Source: SKVR01 sp037441525
Lineage (GTDB): Bacteria > Bacteroidota > Bacteroidia > Bacteroidales > UBA7960
Direction: 5' to 3'
Length of the DNA: 64,000 bases
Assembly (NCBI GenBank): GCA_037441525.1
Contig: JBBISA010000001.1
Coordinates: 1 to 64,000, forward strand
Shown here: piece after piece, positions 36,213 through 45,663 of the stretch
Numbering within the stretch: position 1 is the first letter of the stretch
Layout of the letters: each line of letters opens with the position of its first letter
Notes under the pieces: model-generated
The model's database searches: none
Told to the model about the DNA's origin: nothing
The model's input: only the letters and a program-made list of their open reading frames with translations
Position numbers and translations under genes: made by a program

Positions 36213-38924
36213 ATGGATCAAGACGGTATCAACATTTCCGACCCCAATTATTTTTCCGATAGCTTACCTTCCACAGCCCAGTATCGATCCAAATGTTTAG
36301 AAACTTATGTTTCGCAACTTGTTCTCAGCGATAATAAAAGAATTTACCGCCGTGTATTTGAAAGAGAGGAGTTAAGCTTTTTGTATGTTGATTTTACTTT
36401 CTACAACAAAAAGTTTGATGAAGAAGACTGGGAGGCATCACTCAGTTTTGAGCTTTATCTGCTCACCGAGGTTGAACCCATCATGCTCGATTTTGCTCAA
36501 CAAATCAGAACTATTGGCAAAAATGAAAATATTGTAACAATAACCGACAACTGGGGCAATGAAGAACCAGGCAAAGTATGGCAGGTTGGCAAATACCGTT
36601 ATGATGTATGGGTAAATGGCAACATGGCCGAAAGTTGTATTTTTTATATACAGGATTATGGTGTGGTTTTGCCCTCTGCCAACCCATACCTTAATGTTTA
36701 TTCGCTAAGGTTGTTTGAGTCGGGCGAAAAACCTGTTTCACCGGGCGACCGGCATTACCTGTCATGTTTTCGGCACGATGCCACGCGGTTTGTTTGGGCC
36801 GAAATCGAATTTGAGAATCGCCTCCAGGGCCAGCAATGGATGGGAGAATTTACCTTTTGTTTTTACAATGATGCCCGAATGCTCATTGCAATGCAAAACA
36901 TGGTTGTGCCCGTTTCAACCCTTGGAAACAACAAAACTTTCAGAATTGAAGCAAAGCATGGTCACGAAACCCAGGTAACATGGGTAAAAGACATGTATAC
37001 CGTTGAAGTATGGTTTTTGGGGATTAAAATTGCATCAACCGCTTTTGAAGTAGGCGATAAAGACAGATATGGCAGCAACCGGCTCGAAACTCCCCAAACT
37101 AAGCAGGCCACAGAAACTGAAAAAATTAACAACGAGAAGTCAAAGCTACCAGATAAATCCATTACTGAAGGTGACTCCCTGAGCGAAGAAAATCTCCTGG
37201 CTGGGCTTAATGGCATGGTAGGTCTGGAAGCCATAAGGCGAAAACTGGCAGATTACATTGCCTATGTTAAATACAATAAACTCAGGAAGAGCCGGGGAAT
37301 GGAAGATGATGGAGCCATAAATCTGCACGCAGTATTCATGGGAAATCCAGGCACAGGTAAAACTACTGTTGCCCGAACTTTAGGGAAGATATATTACCAA
37401 CTGGGTTTATTGCCCCGCGATACAGTATTTGAGGCCGATCGCTCTTCGCTCATAGGAAGATATATAGGCGAAACAGCCCCAATGACCCAGGATGTGATTG
37501 AAAAGGCAAGGGGAGGGATTCTTTTTATCGACGAAGCATACGCCCTGAGCAAAAAGCATGACGAAAAGGATTTTGGCCGTGAATCTCTTGAAATTATCCT
37601 TAAGGAAATGTCGGATGGACCTGGCGATCTGGCGGTGATAGTGGCCGGATACCCCAGAGAAATGAAAGGATTTCTTGAATTCAATCCAGGCCTTAAATCA
37701 AGATTTCATAATATATATGAGTTTCCTGATTATTTGCCCGACGAATTGCTTCGTATTGCCGAAGTTAAGGCTGCCCGGAAAGGACTCATTATTGGCCATG
37801 AAGCTTATTACACCCTTGAGCAGATACTGACTGAAGAGTTTCGCAGACGCGACCTTTCCTTTGGAAATGCCCGTCTTGTTGGTTCCATTATTGAATCGGC
37901 ACAACTAAACCTTGGAGTGCGCATTATGAACATGCCCCATCCTGAAAATCTTGATACCAAAACCCTATGTACACTAACCCGCGAAGATATAGGGAGGGTA
38001 AGCCTCAAGCCAGGCATAAGAAAGGCCGACCTGCCTATTAATGAAGAACTTCTCTCCAATTCACTCTCCCTATTAAATCAACTTACCGGAATTGAACGTG
38101 TAAAGCAGGAAATTCATGATTTGGTTAAACTGGTCCGCTATCAAAAGGAGATTAATTCAAATATTCTCAATACTTACAGCCTTCATAATGTGTTTATGGG
38201 CAATCCGGGCACCGGCAAAACCACTGTGGCAAGGTTAATGGCACAGATATTCAAAGCCCTTGGGTTGTTGGAAAGGGGGCATCTGGTTGAAGTGAACCGC
38301 GAAAACCTTGTGGCTGGCCATGTAGGACAAACAGCTATAAAAACCAAAGAAGTAGTTGATAATGCAATGGGTGGAGTGTTGTTTATTGATGAAGCTTATT
38401 CTCTGTTTTCACCCCGTGGGACGTCCGATTTTGGAAATGAAGCAGTTGAAGTTATTTTGAAAAGAATGGAAGATGATCGGGGTCAGTTTGCTGTGATTAT
38501 GGCCGGATATACCCAGGAAATGCAGATTTTTATTGATAGTAACCCTGGTTTGCGTTCCCGTTTCGATAATTATATTTTGTTCGATGATTATTCATCAGCA
38601 GAACTGGTTTACATTGCCCGGTCCATGCTGGCTGAAAAAGGCCTTACCCCGACTCAGGAAGCCTTAGAATTGCTTCAAAAATATTTTGAACTGAACGTGC
38701 AACAAAGCGACCGGTTTTTCGGAAATGCCCGGTTTGTTCGCAAGGTAATAGAAAAGGCCACCCGAAACCAGTTGTTAAGATTGGGTTCTACGTTGCCATC
38801 TCAAAGAACACTTGAAATAATGCAAACCCTTACTTTAGATGATGTTTATGAGTTTCGGGGTACCCCTGATGGTTTACAAACCAGACCCGTTATCGGATTT
38901 ATAAAGCGAAACAAACTGCAATAA
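36213..38924 (+). CDS. Double CbbX-type AAA+ ATPase with paired N-terminal beta domains
   Basis: 903 residues. Residues ~1-280 contain two similar beta-rich modules: each has an acidic strand run of the type 'FYVDFTFYNKKFDEEDWEASLSF' / 'WAEIEFENRLQGQQWMGEFTF' and a later 'GKYRYDVWVNG' / 'DMYTVEVWFLG' strand. Two AAA+ modules follow: Walker A GNPGTGKTT at ~376 and ~664; Walker B ILFIDEAYAL (~436) and VLFIDEAYSL (~722); NPGLKSRF and NPGLRSRF arginine-finger segments. The second module keeps the GHVGQTA loop of CbbX, while the first has GRYIGETA. It is in the same subtype as the operon ATPase at 16007 but is transcribed alone. Likely a protein-remodelling ATPase; clients unknown. Confidence 0.9.
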   Translation: MDQDGINISDPNYFSDSLPSTAQYRSKCLETYVSQLVLSDNKRIYRRVFEREELSFLYVDFTFYNKKFDEEDWEASLSFELYLLTEVEPIMLDFAQQIRTIGKNENIVTITDNWGNEEPGKVWQVGKYRYDVWVNGNMAESCIFYIQDYGVVLPSANPYLNVYSLRLFESGEKPVSPGDRHYLSCFRHDATRFVWAEIEFENRLQGQQWMGEFTFCFYNDARMLIAMQNMVVPVSTLGNNKTFRIEAKHGHETQVTWVKDMYTVEVWFLGIKIASTAFEVGDKDRYGSNRLETPQTKQATETEKINNEKSKLPDKSITEGDSLSEENLLAGLNGMVGLEAIRRKLADYIAYVKYNKLRKSRGMEDDGAINLHAVFMGNPGTGKTTVARTLGKIYYQLGLLPRDTVFEADRSSLIGRYIGETAPMTQDVIEKARGGILFIDEAYALSKKHDEKDFGRESLEIILKEMSDGPGDLAVIVAGYPREMKGFLEFNPGLKSRFHNIYEFPDYLPDELLRIAEVKAARKGLIIGHEAYYTLEQILTEEFRRRDLSFGNARLVGSIIESAQLNLGVRIMNMPHPENLDTKTLCTLTREDIGRVSLKPGIRKADLPINEELLSNSLSLLNQLTGIERVKQEIHDLVKLVRYQKEINSNILNTYSLHNVFMGNPGTGKTTVARLMAQIFKALGLLERGHLVEVNRENLVAGHVGQTAIKTKEVVDNAMGGVLFIDEAYSLFSPRGTSDFGNEAVEVILKRMEDDRGQFAVIMAGYTQEMQIFIDSNPGLRSRFDNYILFDDYSSAELVYIARSMLAEKGLTPTQEALELLQKYFELNVQQSDRFFGNARFVRKVIEKATRNQLLRLGSTLPSQRTLEIMQTLTLDDVYEFRGTPDGLQTRPVIGFIKRNKLQ

Positions 38925-39100
38925 CTCATGAGATTTTTAACTATCACAAAATCTAAAACTGACTTAAGTTGAGGCTACAAAATTGGTGAATTCTGGTTAC
39001 TTATTGATATTTAATCAAATATGAAATTCAAAACCCTTCTTCATTAATCGCCATTTTCAACCGATTAGTATATATGTATATTATATTTTTTACATCAAAA

Positions 39101-40612
39101 TCAATAAAACATTTTTTTTATTGCCCGGGGTATATTTAAAAGTAAATCACATGCAACAAGGCTTTCCATGGGTGTTTTTCTAATGGCAATATCGGCAGCC
39201 AAACCATGAACAAAGACCCCTGCCATACAACTATATAACGGCGAATAGCCCTGTGCCATAAACCCTGTAATCATCCCTGTAAGCACATCTCCACTTCCGC
39301 CGGTAGCCATGCCCGGGTTGCCTGTACTGTTGAAAATAACCTGCCTGTCGGGGCATATAATCGCTGTATGGGCACCTTTTAATACAATGTAGCAGCCAAA
39401 CTTTAAAGCCATTTCCCTTGCTTTTTGTATTCTATCCCAACCCGATGAATATTTGCCGCCCATTCTTTCAAATTCGCCTACATGAGGTGTAAGTACTGAG
39501 TTGGGCGGTAAAAACGACAACCAGGTAGGGTTTTCGGCCAACAGGTTCAGTGCATCTGCATCGAGAACCAGTGGTCGTGAAGAATTCTGGATGAGTAGTT
39601 TTAGGCCGTTGGCAGTTTTTGGGTCGCGGCCAAGTCCCGGCCCTGCGGCAATTGCTGTAAATGGAGAAATATCGCGGATTTGAGTAAAAAATTCGGTGTT
39701 TTCATCAACCGAAACCATCCCTTCCGGAAAGGAAGATTGTTGCACTGAATAATTTCCGGCAGGTACATGGGTTGTAACCAAACCGGAACCAACGAGAGCC
39801 GAAGCCCTGGCGGCAAGCACAGCAGCACCGCTTTTTCCTTTGCTGCCGGCTATAAGAAGGGTATGACCAAACCGACCCTTATGATCGTATTTTGACCGGG
39901 GTTTGTATCCTGGCTTTAGGTCAGCATCGAGCAAAAAATGCCAGGGTGTGTCCTGGCGCTCTATATAATCTTTATCAATACCAATATCCAAAACCATCCA
40001 TTGGCCTAAAAACTGGTCGTTTTCGGGAAGCAGGAATGAAAGTTTGGGCAATTGGAATGTATAGGTGTAATCGGCCTTAATAATATGTTGATGATTATTC
40101 TGAGTGTTGTTTTCACCAAAAAGCCCGCTGGGCAGGTCAATGGCAATAACTTTTGCTCCGGAGGCATTGATATGCTTCACTATGTGGGCCGCGAAACCTT
40201 CCAGCGGGCGCGAAAGTCCACTCCCAAATATGGCATCAATTACAATATCGGTAGAATTAATTGCCGGAAACCCGGAATCAGGTTCAATAATCTGGTATTG
40301 AGCTTTGCGGATTTTCTTTAATCGCAATTCATTGATGAGAAAATCGGCCGAAGCCTTATCACCATAATTTACTTTGTAGGTTTCTACCTGAAAGCCAGAA
40401 AGAAGCATCATGCGCGAAACTGCCAACCCGTCTCCGCCATTATTTCCCATTCCACAAAAAACCTTTATGGTGTCATTCTTCCTGATCCGTGATTTAATTG
40501 CATCAAATAATGTTTTTGATGCACGCTCCATCAGATCGATAGACGCAATGGGTTCATTTTCAATGGTAAAGCGGTCTGCATCACGCATCTGGGTGGTTGT
40601 CAGTATCTTCAT
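39101..40612 (-). CDS. nnr: Bifunctional NAD(P)H-hydrate epimerase/dehydratase
   Basis: 503 residues, cytoplasmic. Residues 1-~215 are the YjeF-N epimerase domain (FCGMGNNGGDGLAVSRMM and DIVIDAIFGSGLSRPLEG). Residues ~225-503 are the ribokinase-like dehydratase domain: HTLLIAGSKGKSGAAVLAARA, GPGLGRDPKT, LVLDADALNLL, and the ATP/ADP-binding GNPGMATGGSGDVLTGMITGF. Together they repair the damaged cofactors NADHX and NADPHX, the first racemising and the second dehydrating with ADP. A normal housekeeping gene, full-length, transcribed alone. Confidence 0.97.
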   Translation of the reverse strand: MKILTTTQMRDADRFTIENEPIASIDLMERASKTLFDAIKSRIRKNDTIKVFCGMGNNGGDGLAVSRMMLLSGFQVETYKVNYGDKASADFLINELRLKKIRKAQYQIIEPDSGFPAINSTDIVIDAIFGSGLSRPLEGFAAHIVKHINASGAKVIAIDLPSGLFGENNTQNNHQHIIKADYTYTFQLPKLSFLLPENDQFLGQWMVLDIGIDKDYIERQDTPWHFLLDADLKPGYKPRSKYDHKGRFGHTLLIAGSKGKSGAAVLAARASALVGSGLVTTHVPAGNYSVQQSSFPEGMVSVDENTEFFTQIRDISPFTAIAAGPGLGRDPKTANGLKLLIQNSSRPLVLDADALNLLAENPTWLSFLPPNSVLTPHVGEFERMGGKYSSGWDRIQKAREMALKFGCYIVLKGAHTAIICPDRQVIFNSTGNPGMATGGSGDVLTGMITGFMAQGYSPLYSCMAGVFVHGLAADIAIRKTPMESLVACDLLLNIPRAIKKMFY

Positions 40613-40869
40613 CCTAAAATCATTTTAACAGGATGCTAAAGTACGAAAACCAATATTGCAGGGAAGCAAATTGGATATTCTTAAACAAATTATCTCCAAT
40701 AAATAAAGAAAAAAATATTTAATTAAGTTCCTTATAATAAAAACCTGTTGAAATATTTTTGATTATAGTAAGGAATCGGGAATCCTTTTGTTTTAAACAG
40801 AAAATCAAAAAAAATGGCTATTTCTGTTTGCAATTTTATAACCCTTTGGTAGTGTCAACGTAAAAAAAG

Positions 40870-40901
40870 TTTGTGTATTCAGCATTACAGCCGTATCTTT
40901 A
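40870..40901 (+). promoter_or_regulatory. Promoter of the accD-accA operon
   Basis: TTTG (40870-40873), a 20-base spacer, and TATCTTTA (40894-40901) fit the Bacteroidota consensus TTTG-N19-21-TAnnTTTG with one mismatch in the last base. The distance to the accD ATG at 41034 is about 130 bases. Confidence 0.6.
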
Positions 40902-41033
40902 TTAAAAAATTTAGTCTGATAAAATTAATTTAGTATACAAAAAAACATTGATTGGTCTGAAATCAGTTTTGTTTAGTTGGCTGTTTTCAGGGTAAATGGT
41001 AATGTTTTGTTCAACTCCAACCCACGTAAACCT

Positions 41034-41861
41034 ATGGCATGGTATAGCGCGCCTATTACAGAAAAAAAGAAGCAAAAGAAACCCCTGTTTGTAAAATGTA
41101 AACAATGTCAGAGCCATATATGGCAGCAGGAATGGACCCGTAATCTCAACGTTTGCCCCAATTGCAATTATCACGGAAGTATCAATGCCTTCGAAAGGGC
41201 TTCACAAATATTTGATGCAGGCACCTTTGAAGAGCTGTTTGCAGGTATTGCTCCGGTAGATTCGCTGGGATTTACTGATTTGAAGGGAAGTTATGCTGAT
41301 AAAATAATTGAGAACCGCAAAAAGGCCGGCATTACAGAAGCAGTAATAACAGGCAAGGGCCAGATAAACGGTATTCATTCAGCAGCTTCCATTATGGATT
41401 TTCGTTTTCTGGGCGGCAGCCTTGGCAGTGCTACCGGCGAAAAAATTCTCCAGGGAGCCAATTTTGCCTTTGAACATGGTTTACCCTACATCGTTTTTTC
41501 CGCATCGGGTGGAGCCCGCATGCAGGAAGGCGTTTTATCGCTTATGCAAATGGCTAAAACCTGCGCCGGTGTTGCACGTCTCAACCGCAAAAACATACCC
41601 TTTATCTCAGTGTTAACCAATCCTACAACAGGTGGTGTTACTGCAAGCTATGCTATGATGGGCGATGTAAATATTGCAGAACCTGGCGCTGTAATTGGCT
41701 TTGCCGGACGAAGGGTAATTGAGCAAACTATCGGTGAAAAACTCCCCGATAATTTCCAGACCGCCGAATACCTGCGCGAGCATGGCTTTGTGGATACTAT
41801 CGTAAACCGCAAGGATATGAAAGAATACCTCTTCAGGCTTCTTTCATACTACAATCGTTAG
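41034..41861 (+). CDS. accD: Acetyl-CoA carboxylase carboxyltransferase subunit beta
   Basis: 275 residues from the ATG at 41034; the open frame reaches a TTG at 40977 but the extra residues are not conserved. The N-terminal zinc ribbon is complete (CKQC at ~22-25 and CPNC ~20 residues on). The crotonase-like carboxyltransferase fold follows with FLGGSLGSATGEKI, SASGGARMQEG and NPTTGGVTASYAMMGD (oxyanion-forming glycines). With AccA it moves CO2 from carboxybiotin to acetyl-CoA, the first step of fatty acid synthesis. It lies 43 bases ahead of accA. Confidence 0.97.
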   Translation: MAWYSAPITEKKKQKKPLFVKCKQCQSHIWQQEWTRNLNVCPNCNYHGSINAFERASQIFDAGTFEELFAGIAPVDSLGFTDLKGSYADKIIENRKKAGITEAVITGKGQINGIHSAASIMDFRFLGGSLGSATGEKILQGANFAFEHGLPYIVFSASGGARMQEGVLSLMQMAKTCAGVARLNRKNIPFISVLTNPTTGGVTASYAMMGDVNIAEPGAVIGFAGRRVIEQTIGEKLPDNFQTAEYLREHGFVDTIVNRKDMKEYLFRLLSYYNR

Positions 41862-41904
41862 TCCATCATTTCAGAAAATCATTAAATCAAATCTAATCTT
41901 TAGT

Positions 41905-42750
41905 ATGGGAGACAATACTATCACCCAAAATCCTGAAAATGGATCGACCGGGCAAACTGCCTGGGATATTGTTAAAATTAGCCGTCACCCCCAGCGTCCG
42001 GTATTTCAGGATTATCTCAACCTGATTGTTACCGATTTTATGGAACTTCACGGTGATCGTTATTTTGCTGATGATCTGGCCATAGCCGGCGGTTTTGCTA
42101 CCATTGGCGGTCATAGGGTAATGCTCATAGGACACAATAAAGGGAAGAACACCATCGAAAATATCGAACGCAACTTTGGGATGGCCAAGCCCGAAGGGTA
42201 CCGAAAAGCTCTACGTCTAATGAAGCTTGCACAGCGTTTCAATATCCCGGTTATTACTATTATCGACACGCCGGGAGCATTTCCGGGCCTGGAAGCCGAA
42301 GAACGTGGTCAGGCTGAATCCATTGCTAAGAATATTACAGAAATGGCCAATATAGAAGTACCCATAATAGCCCTGGTAATTGGAGAGGGCGGAAGTGGCG
42401 GAGCCCTTGGTATTGGCGTTGGCGACCGCATTTTGATGCTATCAAACGCAATTTACTCAGTAATATCTCCCGAAGGTTGTGCATCCATTTTATGGCGCGA
42501 TGCTTCCTTTGCCCCCGATGCCGCTCAGGCGTTGAACCTAACTGCTCAGGCATTGTTAAATCATGGTGTAATTGACCGGATCATTGAAGAACCTGGCGAA
42601 GGTGCCCACAGCGATTATGAAACCATTGCTGCCCATGTAACAAAGGCGCTGGTTGAAACTATAAAATCGCTTTCTTCTATTCCTGTTGATACCCTTCTGC
42701 AGCAACGTTTCGAGAAGTATTCTGCCATGGGCAAATTTGAAATTCTTTAA
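41905..42750 (+). CDS. accA: Acetyl-CoA carboxylase carboxyltransferase subunit alpha
   Basis: 281 residues. Motifs: MELHGDRYFADDLAI, NFGMAKPEGYRKALRLM, TIIDTPGAFPGLEAEERGQ, GEGGSGGALGIGVGD and ISPEGCASILWRD, all diagnostic of AccA. It forms the alpha2beta2 carboxyltransferase with AccD. The following gene, 36 bases downstream, carries an AccB-like biotin carrier domain. The biotin carboxylase AccC is not in the window. Confidence 0.97.
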   Translation: MGDNTITQNPENGSTGQTAWDIVKISRHPQRPVFQDYLNLIVTDFMELHGDRYFADDLAIAGGFATIGGHRVMLIGHNKGKNTIENIERNFGMAKPEGYRKALRLMKLAQRFNIPVITIIDTPGAFPGLEAEERGQAESIAKNITEMANIEVPIIALVIGEGGSGGALGIGVGDRILMLSNAIYSVISPEGCASILWRDASFAPDAAQALNLTAQALLNHGVIDRIIEEPGEGAHSDYETIAAHVTKALVETIKSLSSIPVDTLLQQRFEKYSAMGKFEIL

Positions 42751-42786
42751 AAATTCCCAGTTTTCCAAATTAATACTATTACCCTT

Positions 42787-44748
42787 ATGAATGAACAGAT
42801 CTTAAGAATAACAGATACCACATTGCGCGATGGACACCAGTCGTTGTGGGCTACCCGCATGCGTACAAAAGACATACTCGGAATTATCGACACCATCGAC
42901 CATGTAGGTTATTACTCTCTCGAAGTATGGGGAGGTGCTACCTTTGACGTTTGCCTCAGATTTCTTCGCGAAAACCCATGGGAAAGGCTTCGCCTCATCA
43001 AGGCCAAAGCCAAACATACCCCGCTGCAAATGCTTCTGAGAGGACAGAATGTAGTAGGCTACAAAAACTACCCCGACGATCTTCTGGAAAACTTTATAGA
43101 AACAGCGGTAATGAACGGGATTGATATTTTCAGAATTTTCGATGCTCTTAATGATACCCGCAACCTAGAATCAGCCATTAAGTTTGTTAAAAAATATGGT
43201 GGCCATGCACAGGGAGCTCTTTCATATACCATAAGTCCGGTTCATACGGTTGAAAAATATGTGCAATATGCCAAAGAGCAGGCCCAGCTTGGCATTGATT
43301 CCTTGGTTATTAAAGATATGGCCGGAATCCTTTCGCCTGTTCGCAGCAAGGAACTCGTTAGTGCCCTTGTGAAAGAATTAAACATTCCAATCCAGATTCA
43401 TTGCCATGCTACCAGCGGTATGGCTGAAGCAGCATATCTTGAAGGAGTAAGGGTAGGGGCTGGCGCCATTGATTGTGCTGTGGCTTCTTTGGGTGGATTT
43501 TCATCCCAGCCACCAGTTCAAACCTTACATGCCATCTTCTCAGAAACAGAATACAAAGTAAATATCGATATGGATGCCATTCGTAAGGTTGATAAATACT
43601 TTGCCGATCTTACACCTAGCCGGTCCAAAGGTCGCGGTTATGAGCCACCCATCGATGCCGAGATTCTCATTCATCAAATTCCCGGAGGTATGATCTCTAA
43701 CTTCCGCTCTCAGCTTGAGCAGCAGGATGCACTGGATAAACTGCCTGAAGTACTTGAGGAGGTGACCAAAGTTAGAGAAGACCTTGGTTTTCCGCCACTT
43801 GTTACCCCAACAAGCCAGATTGTGGGTACCCAGGCTGTAATGAATGTATTGGCCGGCGAACGTTACAAAATTGTACCCCAGGAAGTAAAAAGTTATGTAA
43901 AAGGAATGTATGGCCGCTCACCTGTTCCTATCAAAGCTGAGTTTATCAAACAAATTTTGGGTGATGAAAAACCCATTGACCACAGACCTGCCGATGATCT
44001 GAGGCCCATCCTTCCCGAGGCGACAAAAAACATTTCTCAGTCTGAACTTATCCAGGCCGAAGAGGATATAATTTCGTATTGCCTTTTCCCTGAAATCGCA
44101 ATTGAGTTTTTCAAATGGAGAGCTATTCCTGAAGCCACCAGGCCCAAATCTCCTGCCGATATTGAAATTGAAGACCTTGCAGCGGTTAAAAATGCACAAC
44201 CAAAGGCTGAAGAACCTGTACTTTCTGTACAGACCAACCTTGAAAAGATATTACATGCTGACGATTACCATGGAATCAATAGTATTCTTGAGAAAGCATC
44301 GTATTTACAGGTGAGCGAACTGATAATCAGAAAAGGTGATTTTAATCTTTCGTTATTTTCAGGTAACGCAAATGGGTATGCCCGCCAGATTCCTGCTGAA
44401 ATGGTTGCTGCTCCTGCTGTTGCACCACTTGCCCCAAGCCAGGCTGCTGCAACTGCTCCAGCCCCTGCACCAGTTGCTCCGGCTCCCCAAAAACAATCCG
44501 TGTCGTCAGGCGAAACCATCAATGCTGTAATGGCTGGTACTTTTTACCGTAGCCCTGGTCAGAATGTTGCGCCTTTTGTTAACGAAGGTTCTGTGGTTGA
44601 AAAGGGAGATACAATTTGCATTATCGAAGCCATGAAGTTGTTTAACGAAATTCAGGCTCCTTTCAAATGCAGGATAATTAAGATTCTGGTTCAGGATGCA
44701 AGCAAGATTAAGAAAGGTGAACCGCTTGTGGAAATAGAAAAGCTCTAA
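42787..44748 (+). CDS. Pyruvate/oxaloacetate carboxyltransferase fused to an AccB-like biotin carrier
   Basis: 653 residues in three parts. Residues 1-~280 are the HMGL-like barrel with DTTLRDGHQSLWATRM, DIFRIFDALND, VIKDMAGILSP (with catalytic Lys) and IHCHATSGMAEA. Residues ~300-475 are the conserved carboxylase domain (GGMISNFRSQL, EVTKVREDLGFPPLVTPTSQ). A Pro/Ala linker leads to the biotinyl domain (VMAGTFYRSPGQNVAPFVNEG then IIEAMKLFNEIQAP, with biotin on the EAMK Lys). The GTFYRSP segment and the preceding ~60-residue helix-strand look like AccB rather than the short domain of OadA/PycB. It ends the accDA operon, so its carrier could serve both acetyl-CoA carboxylase and the fused carboxyltransferase. 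OadA and pyruvate carboxylase subunit B are the alternative names. Confidence 0.85.
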   Translation: MNEQILRITDTTLRDGHQSLWATRMRTKDILGIIDTIDHVGYYSLEVWGGATFDVCLRFLRENPWERLRLIKAKAKHTPLQMLLRGQNVVGYKNYPDDLLENFIETAVMNGIDIFRIFDALNDTRNLESAIKFVKKYGGHAQGALSYTISPVHTVEKYVQYAKEQAQLGIDSLVIKDMAGILSPVRSKELVSALVKELNIPIQIHCHATSGMAEAAYLEGVRVGAGAIDCAVASLGGFSSQPPVQTLHAIFSETEYKVNIDMDAIRKVDKYFADLTPSRSKGRGYEPPIDAEILIHQIPGGMISNFRSQLEQQDALDKLPEVLEEVTKVREDLGFPPLVTPTSQIVGTQAVMNVLAGERYKIVPQEVKSYVKGMYGRSPVPIKAEFIKQILGDEKPIDHRPADDLRPILPEATKNISQSELIQAEEDIISYCLFPEIAIEFFKWRAIPEATRPKSPADIEIEDLAAVKNAQPKAEEPVLSVQTNLEKILHADDYHGINSILEKASYLQVSELIIRKGDFNLSLFSGNANGYARQIPAEMVAAPAVAPLAPSQAAATAPAPAPVAPAPQKQSVSSGETINAVMAGTFYRSPGQNVAPFVNEGSVVEKGDTICIIEAMKLFNEIQAPFKCRIIKILVQDASKIKKGEPLVEIEKL

Positions 44749-44774
44749 AGCTGACAACCAATTTAGCTTTATAC

Positions 44775-45293
44775 TCAATTAAAATTTAAACCTGTACTTT
44801 CCGCCACTTCTTTTAATGGCGGATTGTGCAGGTTGATTTTTTTTGCACGCTCCAAACGGATTATCTCCATTTCGAGCATGTCAATCTCCTTTTCAAGGAT
44901 TGAGTATTCGTTGATTAACAGCATTTTAAACTTTAGAAGCGCACTGAGGGAAAACGATTTTTTCCACAATTCATCAAAACTGTCGATATAGGCCGAAAGA
45001 GCAATGATGTTGCCGCTAATTATATTTTTAAGATAATTCAGGTCATTAATTAGCAACTTTCCCTGTGTATCCGAAAAAACCTCAACACTTTCAGAGCCTC
45101 CAAAGCTTTCGATATGATTTCTCAATAGGGGCAATGAAGACTCCAGCCCCTGGTTGGCATCGAAACAAATCTGTCTGAAGCGTGATAGTAAAGTGAGATC
45201 AGATTCAACTTTCGCAAAACCCTTATCCATTGAAGTAAAAAGTTGTGCAGTCCCTTTAATTATTTTCTCAATTCTGATCAAACGAGTGGTCAT
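44775..45293 (-). CDS. Hypothetical helical protein
   Basis: 172 residues, mostly alpha-helical, no signal peptide or membrane helix. The middle and end contain long amphipathic helices (LKFKMLLINEYSILEKEIDMLEMEIIRLERAKKI is a likely coiled coil, residues ~110-150). No known family. It converges on the acc operon with 26 bases between stops; the last ~18-24 codons overlap the hairpin terminator of the opposite operon (44789-44844). The coding call rests on length, a good ATG and protein-like composition. Confidence 0.65.
   Translation of the reverse strand: MTTRLIRIEKIIKGTAQLFTSMDKGFAKVESDLTLLSRFRQICFDANQGLESSLPLLRNHIESFGGSESVEVFSDTQGKLLINDLNYLKNIISGNIIALSAYIDSFDELWKKSFSLSALLKFKMLLINEYSILEKEIDMLEMEIIRLERAKKINLHNPPLKEVAESTGLNFN
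44789..44844 (+). terminator. Terminator of the acc operon inside the opposing gene
   Basis: A 17-base imperfect stem (44789-44805 with 44818-44834, AACCTGTAC.../...GTGCAGGTT, G-U and mismatches in the middle) with a 12-base loop, then two bases and eight T. It starts 41 bases after the acc operon stop codon and lies in the 3' coding end of the gene at 44775. Confidence 0.7.
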
Positions 45294-45626
45294 TGTCAGT
45301 GTTTTTGTATGGCCTACAATATTAAATATTTAAACTGAATCAGATTTTTGTTTTTACCTGAACAGAATTGCAGTATACACGATATATTTTACTCTTTGCA
45401 GTATATTTTGCTTATTTTGACAGTAAAGATTTTCAAAAAAAAAAATATCATATCATAATGCTCAAATTGTCAAATAGTTATAAAAAATGTTGAAAACTTC
45501 ACGTAAAAATTACCTTTTTAAAAGTGATTTAGTAGAACAATATTACCTGCTATAAATTTATCTATAAATTATGTATTAAATTGAAAGTATTGGAATTTTT
45601 AATTCAGTAAAAATGCTAAAGAATGT

Positions 45627-45657
45627 GTTGGCCTATAGAATAAAAGAATTACCTTTG
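45627..45657 (+). promoter_or_regulatory. Promoter of a candidate RNA gene
   Basis: GTTG (45627-45630), a 19-base spacer, and TACCTTTG (45650-45657) fit TTTG-N19-21-TAnnTTTG closely; the -7 box is a full match. No coding start follows for over 400 bases. Confidence 0.6.
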
Positions 45658-45663
45658 ACCATC

